Shown here piece by piece: positions 32,302 through 41,319 of a stretch of DNA of 64,000 nt. The stretch comes from Agrobacterium tumefaciens (lineage in GTDB: Bacteria > Pseudomonadota > Alphaproteobacteria > Rhizobiales > Rhizobiaceae), in NCBI RefSeq assembly GCF_009649785.1, contig NZ_WJOK01000005.1, positions 1-64,000 on the forward strand, written 5' to 3'. Every line of letters starts with the position of its first letter. The stretch's first letter is position 1. The position numbers and the translations under genes were made by a program. The notes under the pieces were generated by a model. The model saw only the letters and a list, made by a program, of their open reading frames with translations, was not told the origin of the DNA and ran no database searches.

Positions 32302-32745
32302 TCAGTCCGGAGATTTCGGTGGATTGGAAAGGCCACCCATGCGGCAGACTTCGAGATATTCCTCTTCCGTCACAGGCTGCACCGAAAGCCGCATGGATGT
32401 GACCAGCGACATCTTTTCGAGTTTCGGATTGGCCTTCACATCCTTCAGCGAAACCGGTTTAGGCATGTCGCAAACAGCGCGGATATCCACGCAATCCCAC
32501 TTCAGATCGCCCTCTGCGGTCGAATCCGGGTGCGAAAGGGCGCAGACTTCGACGATGCCGACGACATCAAGCCCTTCATTCGAGTGGTAGAAAAAACCCT
32601 TGTCGCCGATTTTCATGGCGCGCATGTTGTTGCGGGCCTGATAATTGCGCACGCCGGTCCATTCTTCGCCGGCCTCGCCCTTGGCCTTCTGCATTTCCCA
32701 GGACCATTTGAACGGCTCAGACTTGTAAAGCCAGTAATTCGCCAT
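32302..32745 (-). CDS. EVE domain protein
   Basis: A 147-residue single-domain protein. The MANYWLYKSEPFKWSWE beginning, the GVRNYQARNNMRAMKIGDKGFFYHS segment and the VDIRAV...PVSLKDVKANPKL pattern match the EVE (PUA-like) fold of thymocyte nuclear protein 1 type, which binds modified nucleic acid bases. It is packed between a YciI protein (6-base gap) and the methyltransferase gene on the minus strand. No catalytic site is expected. Confidence 0.9.
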   Translation of the reverse strand: MANYWLYKSEPFKWSWEMQKAKGEAGEEWTGVRNYQARNNMRAMKIGDKGFFYHSNEGLDVVGIVEVCALSHPDSTAEGDLKWDCVDIRAVCDMPKPVSLKDVKANPKLEKMSLVTSMRLSVQPVTEEEYLEVCRMGGLSNPPKSPD

Positions 32746-32751
32746 GGCCGG

Positions 32752-33045
32752 TCACGCCCCCGGATTGTTGAAGACCCAGTTATAGGGCTTCACATCCACG
32801 CTTTCGAACAGGCCGGCCTTTGCATAGGGATCGGCATCGGCAAGGGCCTTGGCCGCATCGATGTCGGCAGCTTCCACGATGACAAGGCTGCCATTCGGCT
32901 TGCCTTCGGCATCCAGAAACGGTCCGGCAATCTTCAGCGTGCCTTCGGCGTTCAATTTGTTCAGGTGCTCCAGATGAGCCGGGCGCGTGTCCATGCGCAC
33001 GTTCAGATGGCCGGGCTTGTCCTTGCAGATAAAGGCAAACAGCAT
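32752..33045 (-). CDS. YciI-like protein
   Basis: A 97-residue protein of the YciI (DGPF/YCII) fold, with MLFAFICKDKPGHLNVRM and RPAHLEHLNKL, AGPFLDAEGKPNGSLVIVEAADIDAAKALADADPYAKAGLFESVDVKPYN. The conserved His and Asp of the family (in the HLEHL and ADADPY segments) are present. The frame could be extended upstream to 33105, but those codons translate the intergenic repeat at 33063-33108 and are unlikely to be protein. Exact function is unknown. Confidence 0.9.
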   Translation of the reverse strand: MLFAFICKDKPGHLNVRMDTRPAHLEHLNKLNAEGTLKIAGPFLDAEGKPNGSLVIVEAADIDAAKALADADPYAKAGLFESVDVKPYNWVFNNPGA

Positions 33046-33062
33046 TTTCGTCTCCTCGCTGG

Positions 33063-33108
33063 CGCATGTCTCCCAAAAGTGTAAGCGGTTTTGGGACCAG
33101 GACATGCG
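33063..33108. repeat. Rhizobial palindromic intergenic repeat
   Basis: CGCATGTC and GACATGCG (33063-33070 and 33101-33108) enclose TCCCAAAA and TTTTGGGA (33071-33078 and 33089-33096), giving a long near-perfect stem with a 10-base loop GTGTAAGCGG. I recognise this as a common dispersed palindromic repeat of Rhizobiales, here between gpsA and yciI. It may stop or stabilise transcripts. Confidence 0.75.
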
Positions 33109-33131
33109 TAAAAACTATTCGAAGGCCACAC

Positions 33132-34115
33132 TCATTCAGTGGTGATGGGCCTTGTCATCAATTGTTGCATGGCGCTCGCCACGTCCAGATTGCCGTCGAT
33201 GATGGCCGCAACCGCCTCGGTCACCGGCATGTCGACAGCGTGATGTTCGCCGAGCCGGGCGGCAACGGCTGCCGCAAAGGCGCCCTCCACCAGCCCGCCG
33301 GACATGTCCTTGCCTTCGCCCCGGCCAAGCGCGATGCCGAAACGCAGGTTTCGCGACTGGTGGCTTGTGGCGGTCAGCACGAGATCACCAAGGCCGGAAA
33401 GACCGCGCACGGTATCGGCCTTGCCGCCCATGGCAACGACCAGACGCGACATCTCGGCAAGCCCCCGCGAAATCAACGCCGCCCGTGCGGAATCGCCGAG
33501 GCCCGCACCTTCAACGATGCCGGCGGCAATGGCGAGCACATTCTTTAGCGCTCCGCCAAGCTGCACGCCCGTGCGGTCGGTCGAGGCATAAAGCCTGAAG
33601 GTTCTGCCGGAAATCGTGGTCGCCAGCCGCTCGGCGATGACAGCGTCTTCCGCCGCTATCGCCATCGCCGTCGGCAGTCCGCGCGCGATATCGGCCGCAA
33701 ACCCCGGACCGGAGAGAACGGCGATTGGATGATGCGGCAGTTCCGCTTCCAGAAGTTCCGTCAGCAGCCGGCCGGACACCCGGTCGATGCCCTTGGCGCA
33801 GGTAACGATGATACAATCATTAGCCAGATAAGGACCGTAATGGCGCGCCGCATCGGCATGGGCCTGAGAGGGCATGGCAAACAACACGATGCCTGCATCG
33901 GCCAGTACATCCGGCTCAACGGAAAATTCCAGCGCATCCGGCAGGTCTACACCCGGCAGGACAGCCTCGTGAATACGATCAGCCCTGAGATCGGCCATCA
34001 GGGACGGATCACGGCCGAGCAGGGTCACGTCATGCCGGTTCTCCAGCGCGATGACGACGGCGAGCGCGGTTCCGAAGGCGCCAGCGCCGATGACGACGAT
34101 TTTCTCCCGCTGCAT
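33132..34115 (-). CDS. gpsA: NAD(P)-dependent glycerol-3-phosphate dehydrogenase
   Basis: Makes sn-glycerol 3-phosphate for phospholipids. The 327-residue protein has the dinucleotide motif [10 protein letters not shown] at residues 9-18, the [10 protein letters not shown] segment, the catalytic lysine in [14 protein letters not shown] (about 185-198) and the [13 protein letters not shown] segment. Its ATG shares one base with the tsaD stop (TGATG), so the two genes are translationally coupled. Confidence 0.96.
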   Translation of the reverse strand: MQREKIVVIGAGAFGTALAVVIALENRHDVTLLGRDPSLMADLRADRIHEAVLPGVDLPDALEFSVEPDVLADAGIVLFAMPSQAHADAARHYGPYLANDCIIVTCAKGIDRVSGRLLTELLEAELPHHPIAVLSGPGFAADIARGLPTAMAIAAEDAVIAERLATTISGRTFRLYASTDRTGVQLGGALKNVLAIAAGIVEGAGLGDSARAALISRGLAEMSRLVVAMGGKADTVRGLSGLGDLVLTATSHQSRNLRFGIALGRGEGKDMSGGLVEGAFAAAVAARLGEHHAVDMPVTEAVAAIIDGNLDVASAMQQLMTRPITTE

Positions 34116-35215
34116 CAGGCCTTGGCTCCCCTTTTGCCGAAACCGATCAATGTCTCCGCGCTGCCATCAAGCGGCCAGCGCGAGCGCGGCGCGATCTCCA
34201 GCGCATCGGGTTCCCGGCCGCATGCCATCCGCTCCAGCCCGGCCCAGGCAATCATCGCGGCATTGTCGGTGCAGAGCCGGTGCGGCGGTGCGACAAAGCG
34301 GAACCCGTGGGCATCACAAAGCGCCTGGAGGGTCTGGCGGATTTCCGTATTGGCGGCAACGCCGCCGGCCACGACCAAAGCGGGCTCCGTCTCGAGATGC
34401 GGAAACTCTTCCTTAAAGCGGGCAAGGCCACGGCCGATACGGTCCTTGAGCGTGCGTGACACCGCCTTCTGGAAGGAGGCGCAGATATCGGCAATATCCT
34501 GATCCGAAAGCGGAGCGATCGCGGTTGCCGCCTGCCGCACCGCTGTCTTCAGACCGGAGAAGGAAAAATCGAGTCTCGTCTCGCCGACCATCGGGCGCGG
34601 TAGTGCAAAACGGTCAGGGTTGCCTTTCGCTGCTGCCTTTTCAACCGCAGGCCCGCCGGGATAGGGCAATCCCAGAAGCTTCGCAGTCTTGTCGAAGGCT
34701 TCCCCAAGCGCGTCATCAATGGTCGTACCCCAGCGCTCGTATTCACCCACACCGCGAACCAGCACAAGCTGGGTGTGGCCGCCGGAGACCAGCAGCATCA
34801 GATAGGGGAAGGAAAGACCGTCGGTCAGACGCGCCGTCAGCGCATGGCCTTCGAGATGGTTGATGGCGTAAAGCGGCTTGTCTGCAGCCTTCGCAATCGC
34901 CTTGCCGGTCATCAGGCCCACCAGCAGACCGCCAATGAGGCCGGGGCCGGATGTGGCCGCGATGGCATCGACGTCCGCAAGGGTGACACCCGCCTGTTCC
35001 AGCGCTTCTTCCACCAGCGTGTCCAGCGCCTCGACATGGGCGCGGGCAGCAATTTCGGGCACCACGCCGCCATAGGCGCTGTGTTCCTCAAGCTGCGACA
35101 AAACGACGTCGGACACGATCTCGCCACGTCCGTCCGCATGCCGAACCACAATGGATGCAGCGGTTTCGTCACAGCTTGTCTCTATGCCGAGGATACGAAG
35201 AAAGGGGGTCATCAA
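34115..35215 (-). CDS. tsaD: tRNA N6-threonylcarbamoyladenosine transferase TsaD
   Basis: TsaD transfers threonylcarbamoyl to A37 of tRNAs reading ANN codons, with TsaB and TsaE. The 366-residue chain begins with [14 protein letters not shown], has the metal-binding pair in [12 protein letters not shown] (about 113-122), the nucleotide region [11 protein letters not shown] and the C-terminal [12 protein letters not shown]. It is divergent from hemC; the 70-base gap between them holds an imperfect palindrome GAGTTG/CAACTC. Confidence 0.97.
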   Translation of the reverse strand: MMTPFLRILGIETSCDETAASIVVRHADGRGEIVSDVVLSQLEEHSAYGGVVPEIAARAHVEALDTLVEEALEQAGVTLADVDAIAATSGPGLIGGLLVGLMTGKAIAKAADKPLYAINHLEGHALTARLTDGLSFPYLMLLVSGGHTQLVLVRGVGEYERWGTTIDDALGEAFDKTAKLLGLPYPGGPAVEKAAAKGNPDRFALPRPMVGETRLDFSFSGLKTAVRQAATAIAPLSDQDIADICASFQKAVSRTLKDRIGRGLARFKEEFPHLETEPALVVAGGVAANTEIRQTLQALCDAHGFRFVAPPHRLCTDNAAMIAWAGLERMACGREPDALEIAPRSRWPLDGSAETLIGFGKRGAKA

Positions 35216-35243
35216 TTCTGTTCGTTCATTGCGATCATGCGCT

Positions 35244-35263
35244 GAGTTGGTCTAAGACAACTC
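35244..35263. promoter_or_regulatory. Inverted repeat between tsaD and hemC
   Basis: GAGTTG and CAACTC are exact complements around 8 bases, placed midway between the divergent starts of tsaD and hemC. A possible operator for either gene; the match is short and could be chance. Confidence 0.25.
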
Positions 35264-35285
35264 CGGTAACAATGGATAGACGCGG

Positions 35286-36215
35286 ATGCAAACAAAACCT
35301 TTCCGAATCGGCACGCGCGGCAGCCCTCTGGCGCTCGCACAGGCTTACGAGACCCGTAACCGGCTGATGTCGGCACACGGTCTGCCGGAAGATATGTTCG
35401 AAATCGTCGTGCTTTCCACCAAGGGTGACCGGATAACCGACCGCGCTTTGTCGGAGATCGGCGGCAAGGGTCTGTTCACGGAAGAACTGGAGAGCCAGCT
35501 TCTTTCCGGCGAGCTCGATATTGCCGTGCATTCCTCCAAGGACATGCCGACCGTTTTGCCGAAGGGCCTTTATCTTTCCGCTTTCCTACCGCGCGAGGAT
35601 ATGCGCGACGCCTTTATTGGTCGCACCGCACCAAAGCTTCTGGAACTACCGCAGGGCGCCGTTGTCGGCTCCGCATCCTTGCGCCGCCAAGCGCTGATCC
35701 GCCGCCTGCGTCCGGACCTGAGCGTCATCATCTTTCGCGGCCAGGTCGAAACCCGCCTGCGCAAACTGGAGGAAGGCCAGGCGGATGCCACGCTTCTCGC
35801 CTTTGCCGGCCTGAAACGGCTGGGCATGGAGAACGTCCCGACGGACATTCTCGACCCGAAGGAATTTCCACCAGCCCCCGCGCAGGGCGCGATCTGCGTC
35901 GAGAGTCGTATTCGCGACACACGCATGGACGAGTTGCTTTCACCTATCAACGACATACCCACCTCCGATGCCGTTACCTGCGAGCGCGCCTTTCTGGCCG
36001 CCCTCGATGGTTCATGTCGCACCCCGATTGCAGGCTTTGCTACCTGCCACGGCGAGGAACTTCATTTCTCCGGCCTGATTCTCACACCGGACGGACAGAC
36101 GAGCCACAGCGTCGAGATTTCCGGTGCTCGCAAGGATGCCAAGGACTTGGGTCGCAAGGCCGGTGAAGACGTGCGCGCCAGGGCAGGCAGCAACTTCTTT
36201 GACGGCTGGAGCTGA
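35286..36215 (+). CDS. hemC: Porphobilinogen deaminase (hydroxymethylbilane synthase)
   Basis: Joins four porphobilinogens into hydroxymethylbilane. The 309-residue protein has the [14 protein letters not shown] beginning, [15 protein letters not shown] and [10 protein letters not shown] segments, and the dipyrromethane-bearing cysteine in [12 protein letters not shown] near residue 244. It is the first gene of a plus-strand cluster with hemD, a mitofilin-like gene and hemY, and its stop lies 4 bases before the hemD ATG. Confidence 0.97.
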   Translation: MQTKPFRIGTRGSPLALAQAYETRNRLMSAHGLPEDMFEIVVLSTKGDRITDRALSEIGGKGLFTEELESQLLSGELDIAVHSSKDMPTVLPKGLYLSAFLPREDMRDAFIGRTAPKLLELPQGAVVGSASLRRQALIRRLRPDLSVIIFRGQVETRLRKLEEGQADATLLAFAGLKRLGMENVPTDILDPKEFPPAPAQGAICVESRIRDTRMDELLSPINDIPTSDAVTCERAFLAALDGSCRTPIAGFATCHGEELHFSGLILTPDGQTSHSVEISGARKDAKDLGRKAGEDVRARAGSNFFDGWS

Positions 36216-36219
36216 GCCG

Positions 36220-36960
36220 ATGCGGATCGTCGTCACCCGGCCGCTTCGTTCGGGCGAAAAGACGGCCGCAAAGCTTGAAGCCCTCGGTCACGAGCCGGTG
36301 CTTCTTCCGCTGTTTCATCCTGTCCACCACGGCGAGCGCGCAATATCAGCGCTATCGGAGCCGCTGTCGGCCATCGCCGTGACCAGCGCCGAGGCCTTGC
36401 GGGCGCTTAGAGATTTCCGCCACCGACTTGCGCCCCATCTTTCGAAACCGCTTTTCGCCGTCGGCGAGGCGACGGCGGAAGCGGCGAGGGAAGTTGGCTT
36501 CCAAAACATCCTCACCGGATCTGGCGATGCGGTGGCTCTCGCGGGGCTTGTCTCGGAGCATCGCCCCCTAACGGAGAGCACAGATCCATTGCTCTATCTT
36601 GCCGGCACGCCGCGAGGCGCCGTGTTCGAGGACGGCATTGCCGCTGCGGGAATTTCCTTCCGAACCGTCGATTGTTACGAAATGCAGCCGTCAGATCTTT
36701 CAGACGATATGCTCGAGACAGCGCTTGTGAAGACAGCTGCCGATGTGGTCCTGCTCTATTCGTCGGAAGCCGCACGGGCCTTTTTCCGCCACGCATCGTC
36801 GGAAAAATATGTGGCGGCGCTGACCACCACACAATTCGTCTGCATCAGCCGCAATGTGCTTTCACTGGTTCCGGAAATCTTCCGCGCGAACGCCGCAGCC
36901 GCCGAAGGGGCAAACGAGGCAGCCATGTTTGAACTTCTCCACCGAAAGTCTGGAACCTAA
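36220..36960 (+). CDS. hemD: Uroporphyrinogen-III synthase
   Basis: Cyclises hydroxymethylbilane with D-ring inversion. The 246-residue protein starts MRIVVTRPLRSGEKTAAKLEALGHEPVLLPLF, as is usual, and contains TSAEALRAL, FAVGEATAEAAREVGF and LLYSSEAARAFF. HemD proteins diverge greatly, so these segments plus the position 4 bases after hemC decide the call. The frame opens further upstream inside hemC, but the ATG at 36220 is the natural start. Confidence 0.94.
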   Translation: MRIVVTRPLRSGEKTAAKLEALGHEPVLLPLFHPVHHGERAISALSEPLSAIAVTSAEALRALRDFRHRLAPHLSKPLFAVGEATAEAAREVGFQNILTGSGDAVALAGLVSEHRPLTESTDPLLYLAGTPRGAVFEDGIAAAGISFRTVDCYEMQPSDLSDDMLETALVKTAADVVLLYSSEAARAFFRHASSEKYVAALTTTQFVCISRNVLSLVPEIFRANAAAAEGANEAAMFELLHRKSGT

Positions 36961-37033
36961 TTCAGGCTCGCCTCTTTCCTTTGCCGCCGTCACTGACTAG
37001 GTTTAGACTATTGCAGGCAGAAATGAGGTTGTC

Positions 37034-38476
37034 ATGGTATCGGGAAAGCCGCCACGCCACTCCAAGTCAAACGCCGAACCGGTCACCATCGACCTGGACG
37101 CAAAAGACGTGAAAGCAATTTCCGCCGACGTGGATGCTGCGAAGACTGATGACAAGACCGGCGAGACGACACCGGCAGCAGCTCAGCCAAACGTTCCTCC
37201 CAAGCCAGAAGCAGCCGAAACGTCCAGCCCGGCTCCCGTTTGGGAACAGACGCATAAAACACCCATGGAGCCTGCACCGAACGTTCACAAGGCAGAACCG
37301 GCAACCGGCAAGCCCCAGGTGGAAAAACCTGCCGACAAACAGCCCGAGACAACTTCGCCAAAAGCCGAAGCGAAACCGGTGACCAGCGCGACTGACGCAA
37401 ACGCTGCTTCCGCTTCCGCGGCGGGCGCAAAGCCTGCGACTTTTGCTTCCACATCGTCGTCCGCAGCATCCGGAAGCGCGACTACTGGTGCAAAGCCATC
37501 GACAGGCGCGTCATCCTCCGGACCGGCCAAGCCATCCACGCCACAGCACCCCGAGCGCAAACAGGCGGCAACCTCCGGTGTGATCGCGGCGGGTATCGTG
37601 GGTGGCCTTGTGGCGCTCGCAGCTGCCGGCAGCATGCAATATGCCGGCATTCTGCCCTCGTTTAATGTGAGCAAGACCGGAAGCGATGAGATTGCCGCAT
37701 TGAGAACCGAGCTAGGGAGCCTGCGTCAGCAGCTCGCCAATGTTCCCGCGGCAGGAGGGGATACCTCGGCGCTGGAACAGCGCATCGCCGCTCTTGAGGG
37801 CGCAAAGGGCGAAGCCCCGCAGGTGGACGCACTTTCGGAAAAAATAACCGCGCTGGAATCCGCGCTCACGTCAGAGCGTTCCGCGCAGGCCTCAGCAACG
37901 GCGGAGCTGACACGCCGCCTGACTGACGCGGAAACCAAGATCAATGAACCGCGCGACGATATAGAAGTCGCCCGCGCCATTGCGTCGGCCGCACTGAAAG
38001 CCGCGATCGATCGCGGTGGGCCGTTCCTCACTGAACTCGACACATTGTCTAAGGTAACCCCGGACGATCCGGCAATCGCATCCTTGCAGTCTTTCGCCGC
38101 AACCGGCGTGCCGTCGCGCTCGGAGCTGATGCAGAAATTCCCCGACGTTGCGAATGCGATGCTCTCGGCGATCAATCGGCCCGACCCCAATCAGGGCATC
38201 ATGGAACGTCTGACGGAAAGCGCCTTTTCGCTGGTGAAGGTCCGCCCCGTCGGAAACATCGAAGGCGAGACCCCCGACGCCATGATCGCGCGCATGGAAA
38301 ACAAGTTGCGCAACGGAGATCTGCAGGGTGCGGCACTTGAATGGAATGGGCTTCCCGAGGCCGCCAAGACAGCATCCGCCGACTATAAAAAATCTCTGGA
38401 TGCGCGCATCGAGGTCGAAAACCTGGTGGGAGGCACGTTAAACCGCGCCATCACCAGCACCGGCAAGCAGGGGTAA
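37034..38476 (+). CDS. Mitofilin-like (Mic60-type) inner membrane protein
   Basis: A 480-residue protein of the alphaproteobacterial mitofilin/COG4223 type. A long Lys/Glu/Pro/Ala-rich cytoplasmic N terminus (about 1-175) precedes one membrane helix (about 180-205, GVIAAGIVGGLVALAAAG). A coiled coil follows (about 215-315, heptad-like ELGSLRQQL, LEQRIAALEG) and then a conserved C-terminal domain (about 320-470). This arrangement and the position between hemD and hemY are those reported for the bacterial relatives of mitochondrial Mic60, which shape cristae-like membranes. The proline- and lysine-rich region is expected to evolve fast. A GAGG precedes the ATG. The role is inferred from family and context. 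Confidence 0.85.
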   Translation: MVSGKPPRHSKSNAEPVTIDLDAKDVKAISADVDAAKTDDKTGETTPAAAQPNVPPKPEAAETSSPAPVWEQTHKTPMEPAPNVHKAEPATGKPQVEKPADKQPETTSPKAEAKPVTSATDANAASASAAGAKPATFASTSSSAASGSATTGAKPSTGASSSGPAKPSTPQHPERKQAATSGVIAAGIVGGLVALAAAGSMQYAGILPSFNVSKTGSDEIAALRTELGSLRQQLANVPAAGGDTSALEQRIAALEGAKGEAPQVDALSEKITALESALTSERSAQASATAELTRRLTDAETKINEPRDDIEVARAIASAALKAAIDRGGPFLTELDTLSKVTPDDPAIASLQSFAATGVPSRSELMQKFPDVANAMLSAINRPDPNQGIMERLTESAFSLVKVRPVGNIEGETPDAMIARMENKLRNGDLQGAALEWNGLPEAAKTASADYKKSLDARIEVENLVGGTLNRAITSTGKQG

Positions 38477-38479
38477 GGC

Positions 38480-40087
38480 ATGACCAGAATTCTGACTTTC
38501 GTCCTCATCGTTCTGGCGCTCGGTTTCGGTTTCTCCTGGCTGGCGGATAGGCCCGGTGTCCTCTCAATCGTCTGGCAGGGCCAGCTGATCGAAATGAGCC
38601 TGATGGTCGCCGCCTCCATCGTTGCTGCACTGGTTGCGGCCGTCATGCTGGTCTGGTGGGTCGTCAATGCCATATGGACATCGCCGAACGCGGCACGACG
38701 CTATTTTCGCGCCCGCAAGCGCGACCGAGGTTATCAGGCGCTCTCCACCGGCCTCATCGCTGCCGGCGCCGGCAATGCCATTCTGGCCCGCAAGATGACG
38801 GCCCGCACGCAGGGGCTTCTCAGTGCTGATCAGGAGCCGCTGATCCACCTGCTCGATGCGCAGGCCGACCTCATCGAAGGCAAATATGACGAGGCGCGGC
38901 GCAAATTCGAGGCGATGGCCCGCGATCCTGAAACCCGCGAACTTGGCCTTCGCGGCCTTTATATCGAGGCGCGCCGACAGGGAGCCCATGAAGCAGCCCA
39001 GCAATATGCCGAGGACGCAGCCGAAAAAGCCCCCTACCTGCCTTGGGCAGCACAGGCGACGCTGGAAACCCGCTGCCGCAACGGCGAGTGGGATGACGCG
39101 ATCCGCCTGCTCGACCAGCAAAAAGCAGCAGGCGTCATCCAACGCGGCGAGGCGGAGCGGCTGAAAGCTGTGCTTCTTACCGCAAAGGCCGGTGAAAAAC
39201 TGGAGAGCGACCCGGTGGGTGCGCGCGAAGACGCAAAACAAGCCCTGAAGCTTGCAAAAAGCCTTGTGCCCGCAGCATTGATCGCAGCAAAATCCTATCT
39301 GCGCGAAGACAATCTACGCAAGGCCGCAGCGGTTCTGGAACCGGTATGGAAGAACGATCCCCACTCGCAGATCGCCGATCTCTATGTTCGGGCGCGCAGC
39401 GGCGATACGGCCATTGATCGCCTTAAACGTGCCGAACGGCTTGAGAGCCTGAAACCCAACAACATCGAATCCCTGTTTGCCGTGGCGCAGGCAGCTCTCG
39501 ACGCCAAGGAATTTGCCAAGGCGCGTGCCAAAGCGGAAGCCGCCGCCCGGATCGAGCCGCGCGAAAGCATCTTCCTGCTGATGGCCGACATCGAGGAAGC
39601 CGAAACCGGCGATCAGGGACGGGTGCGTTACTGGATGGCGCAGGCGCTGCGCGCACCGCGTGATCCCGTCTGGGTGGCAGATGGTGTCACTTCGGAAAAA
39701 TGGCTTCCGGTTTCGCCCGTGACAGGCCGTCTCGACGCGTTCGAGTGGAAAGCGCCTTTTGGCCAGCTTGAAGGACCTGTCGAAGACCTGACAATCGAAA
39801 ATGCGATTGCAGCAGCACCGGCAAGGACCGAACAGGCTCCGACCCCGATCGTTGTTGAAGTGGCACCTCAGCCCATTGTTGTGACCAAACCCGCACCAAT
39901 CGAGGTCAAGCCGGACGTATCTGCCCCGAAGGAGAAAAAGCCGGCAACAAATGAAGTTCCGGTGGAAGCCAAGCCAGCGGATGCGAAGACAGAACCAGTG
40001 CCATTTTTCGGTGGTGCACCGGATGATCCCGGCGTCAAGAAACCCGGCGTGGAAGCCGAACCCAAAACCCGGCTAAAACTCTTCTGA
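38480..40087 (+). CDS. hemY: HemY N-terminal domain protein, TPR-type
   Basis: A 535-residue protein starting 3 bases after the mitofilin-like gene. Two membrane helices (about residues 4-18 and 40-62) are followed by tetratricopeptide-like repeats (about 100-380), as in proteins with the HemY N-terminal domain, which accompany hemCD in proteobacteria. The C-terminal 110 residues are rich in Pro, Lys, Glu and Val (about 425-525) and look disordered. It is not the protoporphyrinogen oxidase HemY; the names clash in the literature. Its biochemical role in haem synthesis is not defined. Confidence 0.87.
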   Translation: MTRILTFVLIVLALGFGFSWLADRPGVLSIVWQGQLIEMSLMVAASIVAALVAAVMLVWWVVNAIWTSPNAARRYFRARKRDRGYQALSTGLIAAGAGNAILARKMTARTQGLLSADQEPLIHLLDAQADLIEGKYDEARRKFEAMARDPETRELGLRGLYIEARRQGAHEAAQQYAEDAAEKAPYLPWAAQATLETRCRNGEWDDAIRLLDQQKAAGVIQRGEAERLKAVLLTAKAGEKLESDPVGAREDAKQALKLAKSLVPAALIAAKSYLREDNLRKAAAVLEPVWKNDPHSQIADLYVRARSGDTAIDRLKRAERLESLKPNNIESLFAVAQAALDAKEFAKARAKAEAAARIEPRESIFLLMADIEEAETGDQGRVRYWMAQALRAPRDPVWVADGVTSEKWLPVSPVTGRLDAFEWKAPFGQLEGPVEDLTIENAIAAAPARTEQAPTPIVVEVAPQPIVVTKPAPIEVKPDVSAPKEKKPATNEVPVEAKPADAKTEPVPFFGGAPDDPGVKKPGVEAEPKTRLKLF

Positions 40088-40097
40088 CAGGCTATCG

Positions 40098-40586
40098 ATG
40101 TTCAACCAGATCCAGTCGTTTATTCAAAACCTCGTTGGCCAGCATGCGGATGAATTCAGCCCCGATGATCTGAGGGTCGCGGTGGCCGCCCTCTGTTTTC
40201 AGGTGATGGAAGCGGACGGCACGGTCTCCAAAAGCGAGCGTGATCGCCTTCGTGAGATCCTCCACGACTATTATCATCTCGATGCCGGCAAGCTGGACGC
40301 GCTTCTTGCCGCCGGCCAGGAGGCCGGCAAGGAAGCCGTAGACTATTATCGCTTCACCACCGATATCCGCCGCCATCTCGATGAAGAGCAGCGCGTGGAG
40401 CTTATTGGCATCCTCTGGGATATTGTTTACGCTGACGGCGAACGAAGCGAGATGGAAGATCATGTGATCTGGCGCGTGGCCGATCTACTCGGTGTTTCCG
40501 TGCGCGACAGGGTTCTGCAACGTCAGCAGGCCGCCACCAGGTCCGGACCCGCTGAAGAAAGCGAAAACGAAGACGATGCTGTTTGA
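40098..40586 (+). CDS. TerB-like acidic protein
   Basis: A 162-residue helical protein with the TerB pattern: AVAALCFQVMEADGTVSKSERDRLREIL near the start and GILWDIVYADGERSEMEDHVIWRVADLLGV later. The paired acidic motifs (EADG and YADGERS) could bind a metal ion. Such proteins are often encoded near hem or membrane genes in alphaproteobacteria and are not evidence of tellurite resistance by themselves. It starts 10 bases after hemY and overlaps the next gene by 11 bases. Confidence 0.85.
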   Translation: MFNQIQSFIQNLVGQHADEFSPDDLRVAVAALCFQVMEADGTVSKSERDRLREILHDYYHLDAGKLDALLAAGQEAGKEAVDYYRFTTDIRRHLDEEQRVELIGILWDIVYADGERSEMEDHVIWRVADLLGVSVRDRVLQRQQAATRSGPAEESENEDDAV

Positions 40587-41307
40587 CCCCTCCAGGCAAC
40601 AGAGAAAACAGCCTTCGCTGCTCGTCATCCTGCATCAGGAACGTTCCACGCCCGGCCGCATCGGCCAGATGCTGGTGGAAAAAGGCTATCGGCTGGATAT
40701 AAGGCGCCCCGCGCTTGGAGACGATCTGCCGCAAACGCTGGAGAAACATGCGGGCGCCATTATCTTCGGCGGTCCCATGAGCGCCAACGACCCGCATGAC
40801 TATATCAAAGCCGAAATTGACTGGCTAAAAGTGCCGCTGAAGGAAAACAAACCCTTTCTCGGTATCTGCCTCGGCGCACAAATGCTGTCCAAACATCTGG
40901 GTGGTAAGGTAGAGGCCGACCGTGAAGGCAAGGTGGAAATCGGCTGGTATCCGCTTCATGCGACCGAACACGGGCGATTGCTGATGCCGCATTGGCCGAA
41001 GATGGTCTATCATTTCCACCGCGAAGGGTTCGATTTGCCGCGGGGAGCGGAGCTTCTGGCATCGGGCGAAACCTATCCCAACCAGGCTTACCGATACGGA
41101 AAAAACGCCTGGGGCCTTCAGTTTCACGCAGAACTGACCCGCGCGATGATGCACAGCTGGGTGGTGCGTGGCGCACAGCGTTTCGGCATGCCCAATGCGC
41201 AGGTCGGCAGCCAGCATCTGGAGGGGCGCATGTTGTTCGACACACCGCTCCGGTCCTGGCTTGGCAATTTCCTTGATCTGGTTTTCGAAGGCAAACCGCA
41301 GCGCTGA
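40576..41307 (+). CDS. Class I glutamine amidotransferase-like protein
   Basis: A 243-residue GATase1 domain protein. The nucleophile is the Cys in LGICLGAQ near residue 98, and the His-Glu pair lies in WGLQFHAELTR about 80-90 residues later. This is a stand-alone GMP-synthase-like amidotransferase whose synthase partner is unknown. The frame opens earlier, inside the TerB gene, but the ATG at 40576 gives the normal N terminus and an 11-base overlap with its neighbour, implying coupling. It is convergent with the MFS gene 12 bases away. Confidence 0.88.
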   Translation: MLFDPSRQQRKQPSLLVILHQERSTPGRIGQMLVEKGYRLDIRRPALGDDLPQTLEKHAGAIIFGGPMSANDPHDYIKAEIDWLKVPLKENKPFLGICLGAQMLSKHLGGKVEADREGKVEIGWYPLHATEHGRLLMPHWPKMVYHFHREGFDLPRGAELLASGETYPNQAYRYGKNAWGLQFHAELTRAMMHSWVVRGAQRFGMPNAQVGSQHLEGRMLFDTPLRSWLGNFLDLVFEGKPQR

Positions 41308-41319
41308 GGCGCGTCAGCG

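Noticed and set aside
38480-40087. Protoporphyrinogen oxidase HemY
   Set aside because: No FAD motif; membrane helices plus TPR-like repeats identify the unrelated HemY N-terminal domain protein.
40098-40586. Tellurite resistance determinant
   Set aside because: TerB-like fold alone, without other ter genes, does not indicate tellurite resistance.
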